Positions 46,097 through 54,561 of a stretch of DNA of 64,000 nucleotides are shown in pieces. The notes under the pieces are model-generated. The model did no database searches and was not told where the DNA came from. It saw only the letters and a program-made list of their open reading frames with translations. How positions within the stretch are numbered: position 1 is the first letter of the stretch; each line of letters begins with the position of its first letter. This DNA is from Herbidospora galbida. GTDB lineage: Bacteria > Actinomycetota > Actinomycetes > Streptosporangiales > Streptosporangiaceae. The stretch lies in the NCBI RefSeq assembly GCF_005233835.1, contig NZ_SZQA01000002.1, positions 310,001 through 374,000 of the forward strand, written 5' to 3'. The position numbers were made by a program, and so were the translations under genes.

Positions 46097-47090
46097 TCGG
46101 CCGATCTTCATCGTCGCGTGCCCCCGCTCGGGAACCACGCTCCTCCAGCTCATGCTGCACGCTCACCCGCGCATCGCGATCCCGCCGGAGACGCGCATCC
46201 TCGTGCAGGCCTACCTCAAGCGCCGCCGCTTCGGCGACCTGCGCAACCCCGAGCGCCGCCGCGAGATGGCGCAGTGGGTCACCGGCGGCCACCGCACCCA
46301 GTTCGGCGACCTGGGCATCGACAAGCACGAGTTCATCGAGCGCGCCGTGGCCGGGCCCGGCTCGCTGGGCTCGGTCGTCGGCCTGGTCTACAAGATGTTC
46401 GGCGAGCAGCACGGCAAGCCGCGCTGGGGCGACAAACGGCCGCCGTACATCAAGCACATGGACGCGCTCATCGCGATGTTCCCCGACTGCCAGATCATCC
46501 ACATCGTCCGGGACGGCCGCGACTGCGTCTCGTCGCTGAAGGAGATGCCCTGGTTCAAGGAGGACATCTACCAGGCGGTCAACCGCTGGTGCGAGGCCAT
46601 CGACTTCGGCCGCAAGTGCGGCCTCGGCCCCGACAGCTACTACGAGATGCGGTACGAGGACCTGACGGCCGACCCCGAGCTCGAACTGAAGAAGCTGTGC
46701 GCGTTCCTGGGTGAGGAGTTCCACCCGGCGATGACGGAGCCGTCGAAGGTCGCCGACACGATCCCGTCGCACAAGTCGTGGCACGAGAACACCCGAGGCG
46801 AGGTCACCACCGCGCGCCAGGGCACGTGGGCGACCCGCCTGGAGCCGTGGGAGATCTCGCTCTGCGAGACCGTGATGGGCGAGCGCCTCACCGCCTACGG
46901 CTACGAGCTGTCGGGCGCCCCGAAGGCCGAGCGCAAGCACGTGGCCCAGTACGAGAAGACGGCCGCCTACTGGAAGCGCCGCTACCGCAAGCGGGCCGTG
47001 ACCGAGTGGTTCAACCGCTTCCGCGAGGCCGGCCCGGTCGCCGCGCAGCTCACCGACGGTCAGCGAGAGCTGTCCGGGCTGGGCTCCTGA
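46089..47090 (+). CDS. Sulfotransferase family protein, copy 1
   Basis: A 333-aa PAPS-dependent sulfotransferase. The 5'-phosphosulfate loop is CPRSGTTLLQLMLHAHPRI and the 3'-phosphate site is IIHIVRDGRDCVSSLKEMPWF. The start is TTG 46089, with AAAGGGTGAAAG before it; no better in-frame start exists. It is soluble and cytoplasmic. Tandem with a close paralogue 4 nt downstream. Probably transfers sulfate to a surface glycan or lipid made by the neighbouring genes. The acceptor is unknown. Confidence 0.9.
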   Translation: MSDRPIFIVACPRSGTTLLQLMLHAHPRIAIPPETRILVQAYLKRRRFGDLRNPERRREMAQWVTGGHRTQFGDLGIDKHEFIERAVAGPGSLGSVVGLVYKMFGEQHGKPRWGDKRPPYIKHMDALIAMFPDCQIIHIVRDGRDCVSSLKEMPWFKEDIYQAVNRWCEAIDFGRKCGLGPDSYYEMRYEDLTADPELELKKLCAFLGEEFHPAMTEPSKVADTIPSHKSWHENTRGEVTTARQGTWATRLEPWEISLCETVMGERLTAYGYELSGAPKAERKHVAQYEKTAAYWKRRYRKRAVTEWFNRFREAGPVAAQLTDGQRELSGLGS

Positions 47091-47094
47091 CCCC

Positions 47095-48141
47095 ATGGAG
47101 ACCCCGGACAGGCCGGTCTTCGTCATCGGCTGCCCCCGCTCGGGCACCACGATGCTGCAGCTCATGCTGCACAGTCACCCGCGGATCGCGGTCCCGCCGG
47201 AGACCCGCTTCATGATCCAGGCCTACCACGCACGCCGCGACCACGGCGACATGCGGCGCCCCGACAACCGGCGCCGCCTGGCCGAATGGGTGGCCGGAGG
47301 CCGGGACACCAAGTTCCGCGAACTGGGCCTCGACCGCGCCGAGTACGTCCGGCACGCGGTCGAGGCCCCCGGCAGCCTCGGCTCGGTCCTGGGCACGGTG
47401 TTCCGCGACTACGCGGCCCGCTTCGGCAAGCCGAGGTGGGGCGACAAGCGCCCGAGCTACTTCAAGCACGTGGGCATGCTGCTGCGCCTGTTCCCGGACG
47501 CCCAGTTCATCCACCTGGTCCGCGACGGCCGCGACTGCGTGGCGTCGCTGATGGAGATGCCCTGGTACAAACTGGACGTCTACCACGCGATCGCGAACTG
47601 GGCCGAGGCGATCGACTTCGGCCGCCACCACGCCGCCCACCTCCCCGCCGGTTCCTACTACGAACTCCGGTACGAGGACCTGACGGCCGACCCGGAACTG
47701 TCCTTGAAGCGCCTGTGCGGCTTCATCGGCGAGGACTACGACCCGGCGATGTGCGAGCCCCGGCACGTCGCCCAGGTGGCCGTGCCGGCCCACAAGGTCT
47801 GGCACGCCAACACCCACACGGCCGTCACGACGGCCCGCAGCGGCAGCTGGTCGAGCAGGCTGGAACCCTGGCAGATCTCGCTGTGCGAGACCGTCCTGGG
47901 CTCCCGCCTGGAGGCCCACGGCTACGACCTGAGCGGCGCCCCCAGGGCGGCCCGCACCCACCGGACGGCCTTCCGGACGACGGCGGCCAAGAGACGCGGC
48001 GCCCGGCTGAAACGCACGGGCCGCGAACGCCTGATCCGCTTGTGGGAACCGGGCCCGATCCCGGCCCTGCTGACCTCGGGCCAGCGAAAACTGGCCGGTC
48101 TCCCGCCCCTGCCGCAACAGCAACTGGTCGAATCGTCCTGA
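47095..48141 (+). CDS. Sulfotransferase family protein, copy 2
   Basis: A 348-aa paralogue of the preceding gene, alike along the whole length and clearly over half identical, differing mainly in the middle and at the basic C-terminus. It has CPRSGTTMLQLMLHSHPRI and FIHLVRDGRDCVASLMEMPWY. The duplicate has diverged too far to be an assembly artefact. Two copies suggest two acceptor positions or two glycans. It is followed by a strong terminator at 48143. Confidence 0.9.
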   Translation: METPDRPVFVIGCPRSGTTMLQLMLHSHPRIAVPPETRFMIQAYHARRDHGDMRRPDNRRRLAEWVAGGRDTKFRELGLDRAEYVRHAVEAPGSLGSVLGTVFRDYAARFGKPRWGDKRPSYFKHVGMLLRLFPDAQFIHLVRDGRDCVASLMEMPWYKLDVYHAIANWAEAIDFGRHHAAHLPAGSYYELRYEDLTADPELSLKRLCGFIGEDYDPAMCEPRHVAQVAVPAHKVWHANTHTAVTTARSGSWSSRLEPWQISLCETVLGSRLEAHGYDLSGAPRAARTHRTAFRTTAAKRRGARLKRTGRERLIRLWEPGPIPALLTSGQRKLAGLPPLPQQQLVESS

Positions 48142-48142
48142 T

Positions 48143-48178
48143 CGGAAACGCTCCGCCCTTCCCGGCGGGGCGTTTCCG
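48143..48178. terminator. Terminator between sulfotransferase 2 and the convergent GT4 gene
   Basis: 15-bp arms 48143-48157 (CGGAAACGCTCCGCC) and 48164-48178 pair with one G-T wobble around the loop CTTCCC. It lies between two convergent stops, so it can serve both. Confidence 0.85.
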
Positions 48179-48181
48179 CGT

Positions 48182-49240
48182 TCAGCGGCTGAGGTGGGCG
48201 AAGAGGAGTTCCCACTGGTCGAGGACGGGTTCCAGGCGGAAGGCGTCCGCGTGGGCCCGTGCGGCGGCGCCCATCTCGGCGCGTCTCGGTTCGTCGTCCA
48301 TCAGTTCCGTCAGGGCCGTGGCCAGGGCGGTCACGTCGCCCGGCGGGACCAGGACCCCCGTCACGCCGTCGTCGATCAGGGTCCTGACGCCGCCCGACAC
48401 GTCGAAGGCGATGGCCGGGATGCCGAAGGCCGCCGCCTCGCCCAAGACCAGGGGGAAGCCCTCGTGGTCGCTCGACAGGGCCACCAATGAGGCCGCGCGG
48501 TATTCGGTCGGCATCTCGCCCGCCGGGATCCGGCCGCGGAACATGACCTGGTGCGACACGCCCTCGGTCACCGCGTGGAACATCAGGCGGTCGGTGTCGG
48601 GGCCGTCGCCGATGAGGTGGAGTTCCCAGTCGGGGCGGCCCGCTCGGGCGAAGGCCGAGATCAGGCGGTCGAAGCGTTTCACGCCGGTCAGGCGGCCCAC
48701 GCCCAGGATCCGGGGCTTCCGCAGCGGAGAGGGGCGGTGGGGCCAGCCGGCCAGCGGATTCGGGATGTGCCAGGTGTTGGGCAGCAGCGCCGCCTCCGAG
48801 AAGCGCCACGCGTCGTCCTCGCTCAGGAAGACGGCCTGGTCGAGGTCGCCGTAGTGGGCCTTGACCGCGCCGAGATGCCAGGTCCCCCGGGCGTGGGCGA
48901 ACGAGCCGTGGTACTGGCCGATGCCCCGGTGGCCGCCCAGGTGGCCCGACAGGCGGGTCACCACCCCTGGTGAGGTCATCACGAGCAGGCCGGGGGCGAT
49001 CGCGTCCAAGAGCCGGCGGGCGCGTTTCGTCGCGCCGAAGCGCCAGCGCGGGCCGGGGTTGAGTTCGTGGTGGCCGTAGGCCGGGTCTTCGATGTACGTC
49101 ACCGGGTCGGCCGACGCGTGCAGGCCGATCACGTGGACGTCGTAGCCGCGCCGGGCCAGGCCCTGGGCCAGCGTGTGGGTGACGCGCTGCATGCCGCCGA
49201 GCGCGTCGGCGTCCAGGCAGGCGAAGGAGACGGTGTTCAC
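48182..49240 (-). CDS. Family 4 glycosyltransferase
   Basis: A 352-aa GT-B retaining glycosyltransferase. The N-terminal domain starts VSFACLDADALGGMQRVTHTLAQGLARRGYDV; the C-terminal donor domain has RILGVGRLTGVKRFDRLISAF and the E-x7-E motif in SSDHEGFPLVLGEAAAFGIPAI. It is probably UDP- or GDP-sugar dependent and acts on the cluster's polymer. GTG 49240 overlaps the stop of the upstream GT2-TagF gene (GTGA), so the two minus-strand genes form a unit. A longer frame upstream is rejected. Confidence 0.92.
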   Translation of the reverse strand: MNTVSFACLDADALGGMQRVTHTLAQGLARRGYDVHVIGLHASADPVTYIEDPAYGHHELNPGPRWRFGATKRARRLLDAIAPGLLVMTSPGVVTRLSGHLGGHRGIGQYHGSFAHARGTWHLGAVKAHYGDLDQAVFLSEDDAWRFSEAALLPNTWHIPNPLAGWPHRPSPLRKPRILGVGRLTGVKRFDRLISAFARAGRPDWELHLIGDGPDTDRLMFHAVTEGVSHQVMFRGRIPAGEMPTEYRAASLVALSSDHEGFPLVLGEAAAFGIPAIAFDVSGGVRTLIDDGVTGVLVPPGDVTALATALTELMDDEPRRAEMGAAARAHADAFRLEPVLDQWELLFAHLSR

Positions 49241-51969
49241 AGGGCGGCCTCCGTCGGCTGCGGGATCACGGCGACCGGCATCTCGGGCGTCACGCCCTCG
49301 AAGAACGCGTCCACCACCCGGGCCGCCGCGTGGCCGCGCTCCTCGGCGCACCACGTCCGGCGGAAGGCCGCGTAGCGTTCGGGGCTCCACGGGTCGCGGA
49401 TGGCGGCGGCCAGGTCCCGCGTCGTGGTGACGCAGGGGCCGGGGGCGATCTCGGGCAGGTCGTAACAGCTGCCGCGTTCGGTCTTCCGGTAGGTCTCCCA
49501 GTCATCGACGAGGAAGACCATCGGCTTGCCGGTCACGGCGAAGTCGCACATCAGCGACGAGTAGTCGGTCACCAGCACGTCGGCGGCCAGCAGCAGGTCG
49601 TTGACCTCGGGATAGCCGCCGGCCTGGCGGGCGAACCAGCGCAGGTCCTGCGGGATCACGTGTTTCTCGATCGGGTGGGTGCGCAGCACCAGGATCCACT
49701 CGTCGCCCAGTTCGGCGGCCAGTGCGCGCAGGTCGGCGCGGACCGAGGCGCCCGGGGAGTGGTCCCGGTAGGTGGGCGCGTACACGACGATCTTCTTGGC
49801 GGCGGGGATCTCCAAAGTCCTGCGCACCCGCGCCGCCGCCTCGGGGTCGCCGTGGAACAGCACGTCGCAGCGCGGCGAGCCGTGGCGCAGGATCGGGCCG
49901 GCGTACTCGTTCGAGGGCACGAAGGTGCGTTCGAACTCGGCGCCGGGGGAGACCAGGGCGTCCCAGCGGGCCACGTTCGCGCGCCACTCCTCGCGCGGGC
50001 CGGGGAAGTCGCCGCGCAGGTCGGGGGCGTCCAGGCCGATCGACTTGACGCCCTGGCCGTGCCAGGTCTGCAGGTAGCGGGTGCCGCGCGGCTTCGGGAA
50101 GCCCAGCGGCATGCCGTGGCTGTCGACCCACCAGCCGGCGCGGGCCATGGTCCAGATGTGCCGCCAGCTCATCCGGCGGACCGTCGTCACGTGCCCGGGG
50201 AACGCGCCCGAGGAGCGCGACCAGACGGCGCGCAGGTGCGACCCTCGGCGGACCAGCTCCTCGTGGATGTAGCGCGGGTGGCCGGTGTAGCCCCGGCCGC
50301 AGTCGGCCTCGAACAGGACCAGGTCCTTCTTGCGCGGGACGACGCGGATCAGCACCTTGTAGACGGCCAGCTTCACGTCTCTGACGGCCAGCCGCCTGCG
50401 CAGCCGCATCGGCAGCCCGGCGGCCCGCAGGGCGTGCGGCCGGATGGACGGCCGCCGCGCGAGGGTCCGGAGCAGGCCGGTCCTGCGCCAGTGCAGCCGC
50501 AGCGTCGCGGTGTCGCCGAAGGGGCGGGCGGTGATCTCGTACCCCTTGGTCTTCAGCGCCAGCGGCTCCAGGCCCGCGCCGACCAGCAGCGGGTCGCTGG
50601 TGGTGTGGCCGTCGAGCGGGCGGGTGAAGCCCAGGCGCGGTTCGTAGGCGCAGCTGCGGCCCGGCGGGATCGTGGCCAGGTCGAGGGCGACCTCGGTCTG
50701 GATCGTCCCGTCGGGCTGGCGGCGCGGCATCAGCCGGATCCGGTGCTTCTTGGCGATGAGGTCGGCCACGGTGTCGAGCCCGACGATGCCGAACGGGTCG
50801 TAGGTGGTGATCGACATCGACAGAACCGAGCCGCTCGCGGAGATCTCGGTGACCTCGTTGCGCAGCCGGGCCTCGGAAAAGGGGAGCTCGGCCAGCCGCA
50901 TCGCGGTGATCTCGAAGGCCGGGTCGGGTTCGGTGCCCCAGTAGGTCAGGCCGTCGACCCTGACCGCGTGCCGGGGCGGCGCCTTCGGGCCGGTCAGGCT
51001 GCGGGCGGCCACGCACAGGTCCTCGACCCGGTCGCGCAGCACCAGCTCGCCGCAGACCCGCGTCATCGGGTCGGCCCGCTCCAGTACGCCCTCCTCCAGG
51101 CGCTCCAGGTAGGGGCGCACCACGGCGGCCATCTCCTTGGCCCACACCGCGTCGAACCTCGGCAGCGCGTTCAGGTAGACCCGCAGGTCGTGCTGGACGA
51201 ACCGGGCCTGGCGATGGGCGACCAGGTCGCCCATCCCGGCGTCGCGCAGCGCCTGGTCGGCGCTCTCGGCGGCCGAGACCCGGGCCCGCGCGTTGGCGAC
51301 GTCGCGCAGGCTCAGCGAGATCGACGGGTTCTCGCCGGCCGCCCGGTGCCACAGGTAGACGGGCCAGGGCACCACCGCGAACCGTTCGGCGCGGGCGTAG
51401 AGGCGGGCGGTGAAGACGTGGTCCTCGTAGTGCAGGTCCTCGCGGAAGCGCAGGTCGTGGCGGCGCAGGAAGTCGACGTCGTAGATCTTGTTGGTCGAGA
51501 AGCCGTCGAGGAACAGGCCGGGTTCGGCCCGGATGCCCTCGACCACGCGTCTGCGCGCGAACAGCTCCGGGTAGTAGGGCGCGCTCGTCCCGCCGGCCTC
51601 GTAGTGGCGCATGATCTGGCCCGCCACGAAGTCGGCGCCGGTCCGCTCGATCTCCGTCAGCAGCGCCTTGCACGCGTGCCTGGGCAGTTCGTCGTCGCTG
51701 TCGAGGAACATGACGTAGGGCGCCCGCGCCGCGTCGAGCCCGGCGTTGCGCGGCGCGCCGGAGCCGCCGGAGTTCCGTTCAAGCCGGATGTAGCGCACCC
51801 CCGGGAAACGGCCGGCCACGTCGGCGGTGTCGTCGGTGCTGGCGTCGTCGACGACGATGATCTCGAGGTCGCGGAGGGTCTGGGCGTAGAGGGAGTGGAC
51901 GGCCCTCGGGAGGCGGGCCGCGTCGTTGTAGGTGATCACGACCACAGTCACAGCCGGTCGGGCCGCCAT
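49237..51969 (-). CDS. Second GT2-CDP-glycerol glycerophosphotransferase fusion
   Basis: A 910-aa protein of the same plan as the 40655 gene. GT2 domain (about 1-240): VTVVVITYNDAARLPRAVHSL, IIVVDDASTDDT, GAPRNAGLDAAR and YVMFLDSDDE. Linker (about 300-525). TagF-like domain (about 540-890): YLQTWHGQGVKSIG, IVVYAPTYRDHSPG and VLVTDYSSLMCDFAVTGKPMVFLVDDW. ATG 51969 is preferred because of a GGGGGTGGGT site immediately before; ATG 51984 has none. It leads a two-gene operon with the GT4. Divergence from the first fusion suggests a different acceptor. Confidence 0.92.
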   Translation of the reverse strand: MAARPAVTVVVITYNDAARLPRAVHSLYAQTLRDLEIIVVDDASTDDTADVAGRFPGVRYIRLERNSGGSGAPRNAGLDAARAPYVMFLDSDDELPRHACKALLTEIERTGADFVAGQIMRHYEAGGTSAPYYPELFARRRVVEGIRAEPGLFLDGFSTNKIYDVDFLRRHDLRFREDLHYEDHVFTARLYARAERFAVVPWPVYLWHRAAGENPSISLSLRDVANARARVSAAESADQALRDAGMGDLVAHRQARFVQHDLRVYLNALPRFDAVWAKEMAAVVRPYLERLEEGVLERADPMTRVCGELVLRDRVEDLCVAARSLTGPKAPPRHAVRVDGLTYWGTEPDPAFEITAMRLAELPFSEARLRNEVTEISASGSVLSMSITTYDPFGIVGLDTVADLIAKKHRIRLMPRRQPDGTIQTEVALDLATIPPGRSCAYEPRLGFTRPLDGHTTSDPLLVGAGLEPLALKTKGYEITARPFGDTATLRLHWRRTGLLRTLARRPSIRPHALRAAGLPMRLRRRLAVRDVKLAVYKVLIRVVPRKKDLVLFEADCGRGYTGHPRYIHEELVRRGSHLRAVWSRSSGAFPGHVTTVRRMSWRHIWTMARAGWWVDSHGMPLGFPKPRGTRYLQTWHGQGVKSIGLDAPDLRGDFPGPREEWRANVARWDALVSPGAEFERTFVPSNEYAGPILRHGSPRCDVLFHGDPEAAARVRRTLEIPAAKKIVVYAPTYRDHSPGASVRADLRALAAELGDEWILVLRTHPIEKHVIPQDLRWFARQAGGYPEVNDLLLAADVLVTDYSSLMCDFAVTGKPMVFLVDDWETYRKTERGSCYDLPEIAPGPCVTTTRDLAAAIRDPWSPERYAAFRRTWCAEERGHAAARVVDAFFEGVTPEMPVAVIPQPTEAAL

Positions 51970-52062
51970 ACCCACCCCCCACATCAGATGAAAATCACTG
52001 ATATGGGATGTTCCCTGACGAAATCGGACGATTGCCCTCTGTAGTCATCTTTTGCCCACGAC

Positions 52063-52677
52063 TTACCGGCGACCCCACCGCCGGACGACGTAAACGATCA
52101 GTCCCATCGCGCCGAGCCCGCCCACCACCGGGGCCAGCCGCTTGACCAGAGACGCCCCGGCGGCCTCCCGCAGGTCGAACGCCTCCTCCTCGGCCGTCCG
52201 GGAGGTGCGCAGCGTGCCCGACGGGTGGAACTCGTGGATGGGATCGGGGACCACCGTCAGATGCGGCCGCCCCTCCATCAGGGCGGCCAGGTTGGCGGCG
52301 AAGCGGGCGCCGATGTCGTCGAGGACCGGCTGCGGAAGGTCGGTCGCGCACGTCGTCACGAGCGTGACCCGGGTGCCCGCGACGTCGTCCACCAGGCGGG
52401 CCGCCACGGCCGCGTCGGTGGCGCCGGTCGCGTGGACGCCCTCGACGACCACCTCGACGCTCCGGGCGTCCTTGTCGGCGCTCGCGATCCGGACGGTGCC
52501 CCGGTGGTCGACCGTGAGCGGGCCGACCCTGACCCGCATCCTCCCGGTGGCCGTGTCGCCCTCGACGGAGTCGAGTGTGGCGCCGGGGAGGCAGGGGGCC
52601 AGCCGTTCAACGTCGAGGAGGACCGACCACGCCTGGTCGACCGGGACCGGCACGGTGAACTCGTGCTCGAATCGCAT
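52063..52677 (-). CDS. CoxG-like SRPBCC-fold protein with C-terminal membrane anchor
   Basis: A 204-aa protein. Residues about 1-145 form an SRPBCC/CoxG domain (EHEFTVPVPVDQAWSVLLDVERLAPCLPGATLDSVEGD), a fold that binds hydrophobic ligands. The C-terminus (LAPVVGGLGAMGLIVYVVRRWGRR) is one transmembrane helix with a basic tail. In carbon-monoxide dehydrogenase clusters CoxG anchors the enzyme, but no such cluster is here, so the function is unknown. ATG 52677 is preferred over an earlier in-frame start because homologues begin MRFEHEF. Confidence 0.83.
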   Translation of the reverse strand: MRFEHEFTVPVPVDQAWSVLLDVERLAPCLPGATLDSVEGDTATGRMRVRVGPLTVDHRGTVRIASADKDARSVEVVVEGVHATGATDAAVAARLVDDVAGTRVTLVTTCATDLPQPVLDDIGARFAANLAALMEGRPHLTVVPDPIHEFHPSGTLRTSRTAEEEAFDLREAAGASLVKRLAPVVGGLGAMGLIVYVVRRWGRR

Positions 52678-52767
52678 GGCTCGACTCCGTTCTCTCAAAG
52701 CCGCTCCGGAGACAACTACCGCCAAACTCCGAACGTACGCCTGCGAAGTCCCAGATCAACCCCCGGG

Positions 52768-52980
52768 TCACCGCTTCCGGATCACCTTGGCCAGGATGCC
52801 CGCGATTCCCGCCAGTCCCAGACCCCCGATGAGGATGGGCCCGATGATCGCCGGATCGGGCGTCGGGTCGGTCAGATAGCGCACCCCGACCCCCACGAAC
52901 AGCAGGCCGCACAACAGCGCCATCCAGTCGGTCCGGTGGCCCCTCTTCCGGTCGTTGCGCTCCGGCACGTCAGGCGCCAC
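52768..52980 (-). CDS. Small two-helix membrane protein
   Basis: A 70-aa protein with a charged N-terminus (PERNDRKRGHRTDW), two hydrophobic helices (WMALLCGLLFVGVGVRYL and AIIGPILIGGLGLAGIAGILA) and a basic end. Its start (GTG 52980, possibly 52968) overlaps the end of the PspC gene, so it is cotranscribed and may be a partner of that protein. No family is recognised. Confidence 0.65.
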   Translation of the reverse strand: MAPDVPERNDRKRGHRTDWMALLCGLLFVGVGVRYLTDPTPDPAIIGPILIGGLGLAGIAGILAKVIRKR

Positions 52981-54445
52981 GGCGCACCTCCACGTCGCCG
53001 ACGCCCGCCGAGACGTAGAGCTCGATCGTGGCCGCCAGGCCGTCGGGGCTGGTCACGGGGTTGAGGACCCGGCTGATCGAGACGTCGGTGCCGTCGCTGA
53101 CGTGGTGGTCGATCTTGACGTCGCCCAGGCGGGTGGTCCCGTGCACCTCGATGACGGCGTCGGGTGGCACGACCACCGTGAGCTGTCCCAGCGACACCGA
53201 GGCGTCGAACCTGATCCGGGAGCCGGGCGCGAGTTCGAGGTCGGTCAGGTCGAGTTCGCCCGCCCCGACGTCGACGGCGTAGGTGCGTTGGGCGGTCGCG
53301 ACGGTCGTCGGGTGCCACGCGTAGCTGCCGACCCTCTTCGGAATGCCGGTGACCGACGTGCCGACCACCAGGGCCACCGCGACGATCACGCCGAGCGCGA
53401 TCAGCCCGGCCCCCCGCCCGAACCAGGCGGCGACGAGCAGACCCCCTCCGATGACGGCCAGCACCGCCCCGCCGACCATCGGCAGACTCACCGATTCGGT
53501 CCCGGGCTGCTGCACGGCGACCATGACCCCTCCAACGATCATTGCGAGCACGAATGTCAGGACGCCGACGAAGGACCTGCGCTTCTTGACCTTCGGCGCC
53601 TTGGGCGCCTTGGGCGCTCTGACGGGCGGTGGCGGCGGCGGTGGCGCCGGCGCCCTCTTGGCGAACGGACCGTGCGGCGCGAACGCGTCGCCGGCCGCGT
53701 AGGCCGCCTGCCTCGCCTCATAGGCCAGGTCGGACAACCGGCGATAACCGTCGGGCGCCTTCGGGCGGGGAGGGGGCGGCGGATAGTCACGGGTGGGCGC
53801 CTGCGCCTCGGGCGCCGGCTCCCGTGCCTCGGGGCCGTCGTCGGCCGAGCTCGTCGACGGGTAGCGGCCGAACGACATCCGGTAGGACTCGCGGAAGGAC
53901 TCCCGCACCGTCTCCCGGAGGTTGCCGCCCGTCGCCCCCGTGGTGAAACCCGCCACCGTGATCGTCGGGGCGGCGGCGGGCACCGACTCCATCTTGGTGG
54001 TGCCCCGCCGCCCGGACAGCCGTTCGGGAATCGACGTGATCAGCCCGAGCACGTCGACCCCCCGCGCGTGGGCCGCCAGCAGCGCGATCGCCAGCAGCAC
54101 CCCCACCACGATCGTCCCCCGGTCGATGCCGCCCGAGGCCAGGTTGATGATCAAGCCGAGCGTGAAGACCGCCACGAGCAGGGCCATCACGGTCTCGGGG
54201 TCGAATATCCTGCGCGTCCACTGCTCCACGTAGCCGGGCCCCCCGCCCGGCTCGCGCATCAGCAGGAAGGCCGCGATGTAGAGGAACAAGCCGATGCCCG
54301 ACCCCAGCAGCAGCACCGCGAAACCGACGCGGAACAGCACCGGGTCCATGCCCGTGAACCTGCCCATGCCGCCGCAGACGCCGACGAGCATGCGCCCGTC
54401 GGACGAACGGGCGAGCTGGATCTCCTCGGGTGGTGCCTCGGTCAT
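52970..54445 (-). CDS. PspC-domain multi-pass membrane protein with C-terminal adhesin-like domain
   Basis: A 491-aa protein. The PspC domain is about 12-75 (LARSSDGRMLVGVCGGMGRFTGMDPVLFRVGFAVLLLG). Further helices follow (MALLVAVFTLGLIINLA). A long Pro/Ala/Lys cytoplasmic stretch with PKAPKAPK repeats precedes three more helices and a C-terminal beta domain (about 400-491) like the LiaF/DUF2154 outer domain (DVGAGELDLTDLELAPG, TTRLGDVKIDHHVSDG). ATG 54445 follows an AGGATGGG site. Divergent from the PspC kinase gene, it probably acts with it in an envelope-stress system. Confidence 0.83.
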   Translation of the reverse strand: MTEAPPEEIQLARSSDGRMLVGVCGGMGRFTGMDPVLFRVGFAVLLLGSGIGLFLYIAAFLLMREPGGGPGYVEQWTRRIFDPETVMALLVAVFTLGLIINLASGGIDRGTIVVGVLLAIALLAAHARGVDVLGLITSIPERLSGRRGTTKMESVPAAAPTITVAGFTTGATGGNLRETVRESFRESYRMSFGRYPSTSSADDGPEAREPAPEAQAPTRDYPPPPPRPKAPDGYRRLSDLAYEARQAAYAAGDAFAPHGPFAKRAPAPPPPPPPVRAPKAPKAPKVKKRRSFVGVLTFVLAMIVGGVMVAVQQPGTESVSLPMVGGAVLAVIGGGLLVAAWFGRGAGLIALGVIVAVALVVGTSVTGIPKRVGSYAWHPTTVATAQRTYAVDVGAGELDLTDLELAPGSRIRFDASVSLGQLTVVVPPDAVIEVHGTTRLGDVKIDHHVSDGTDVSISRVLNPVTSPDGLAATIELYVSAGVGDVEVRRGA

Positions 54446-54561
54446 GGTGCCCATCCTGTCCGTTTTCCTGGGATGACCGCCATCGGGGACGTCCCTGAAA
54501 GCCGTCTCAGGGACTCGCCCTGATGCGTACGCGCGAGACGACATGTGACGATGCAGGAGCA

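Noticed and set aside
46089-48141. Sulfotransferase tandem as an assembly duplication
   Set aside because: The copies differ throughout, so the duplication is old and real.
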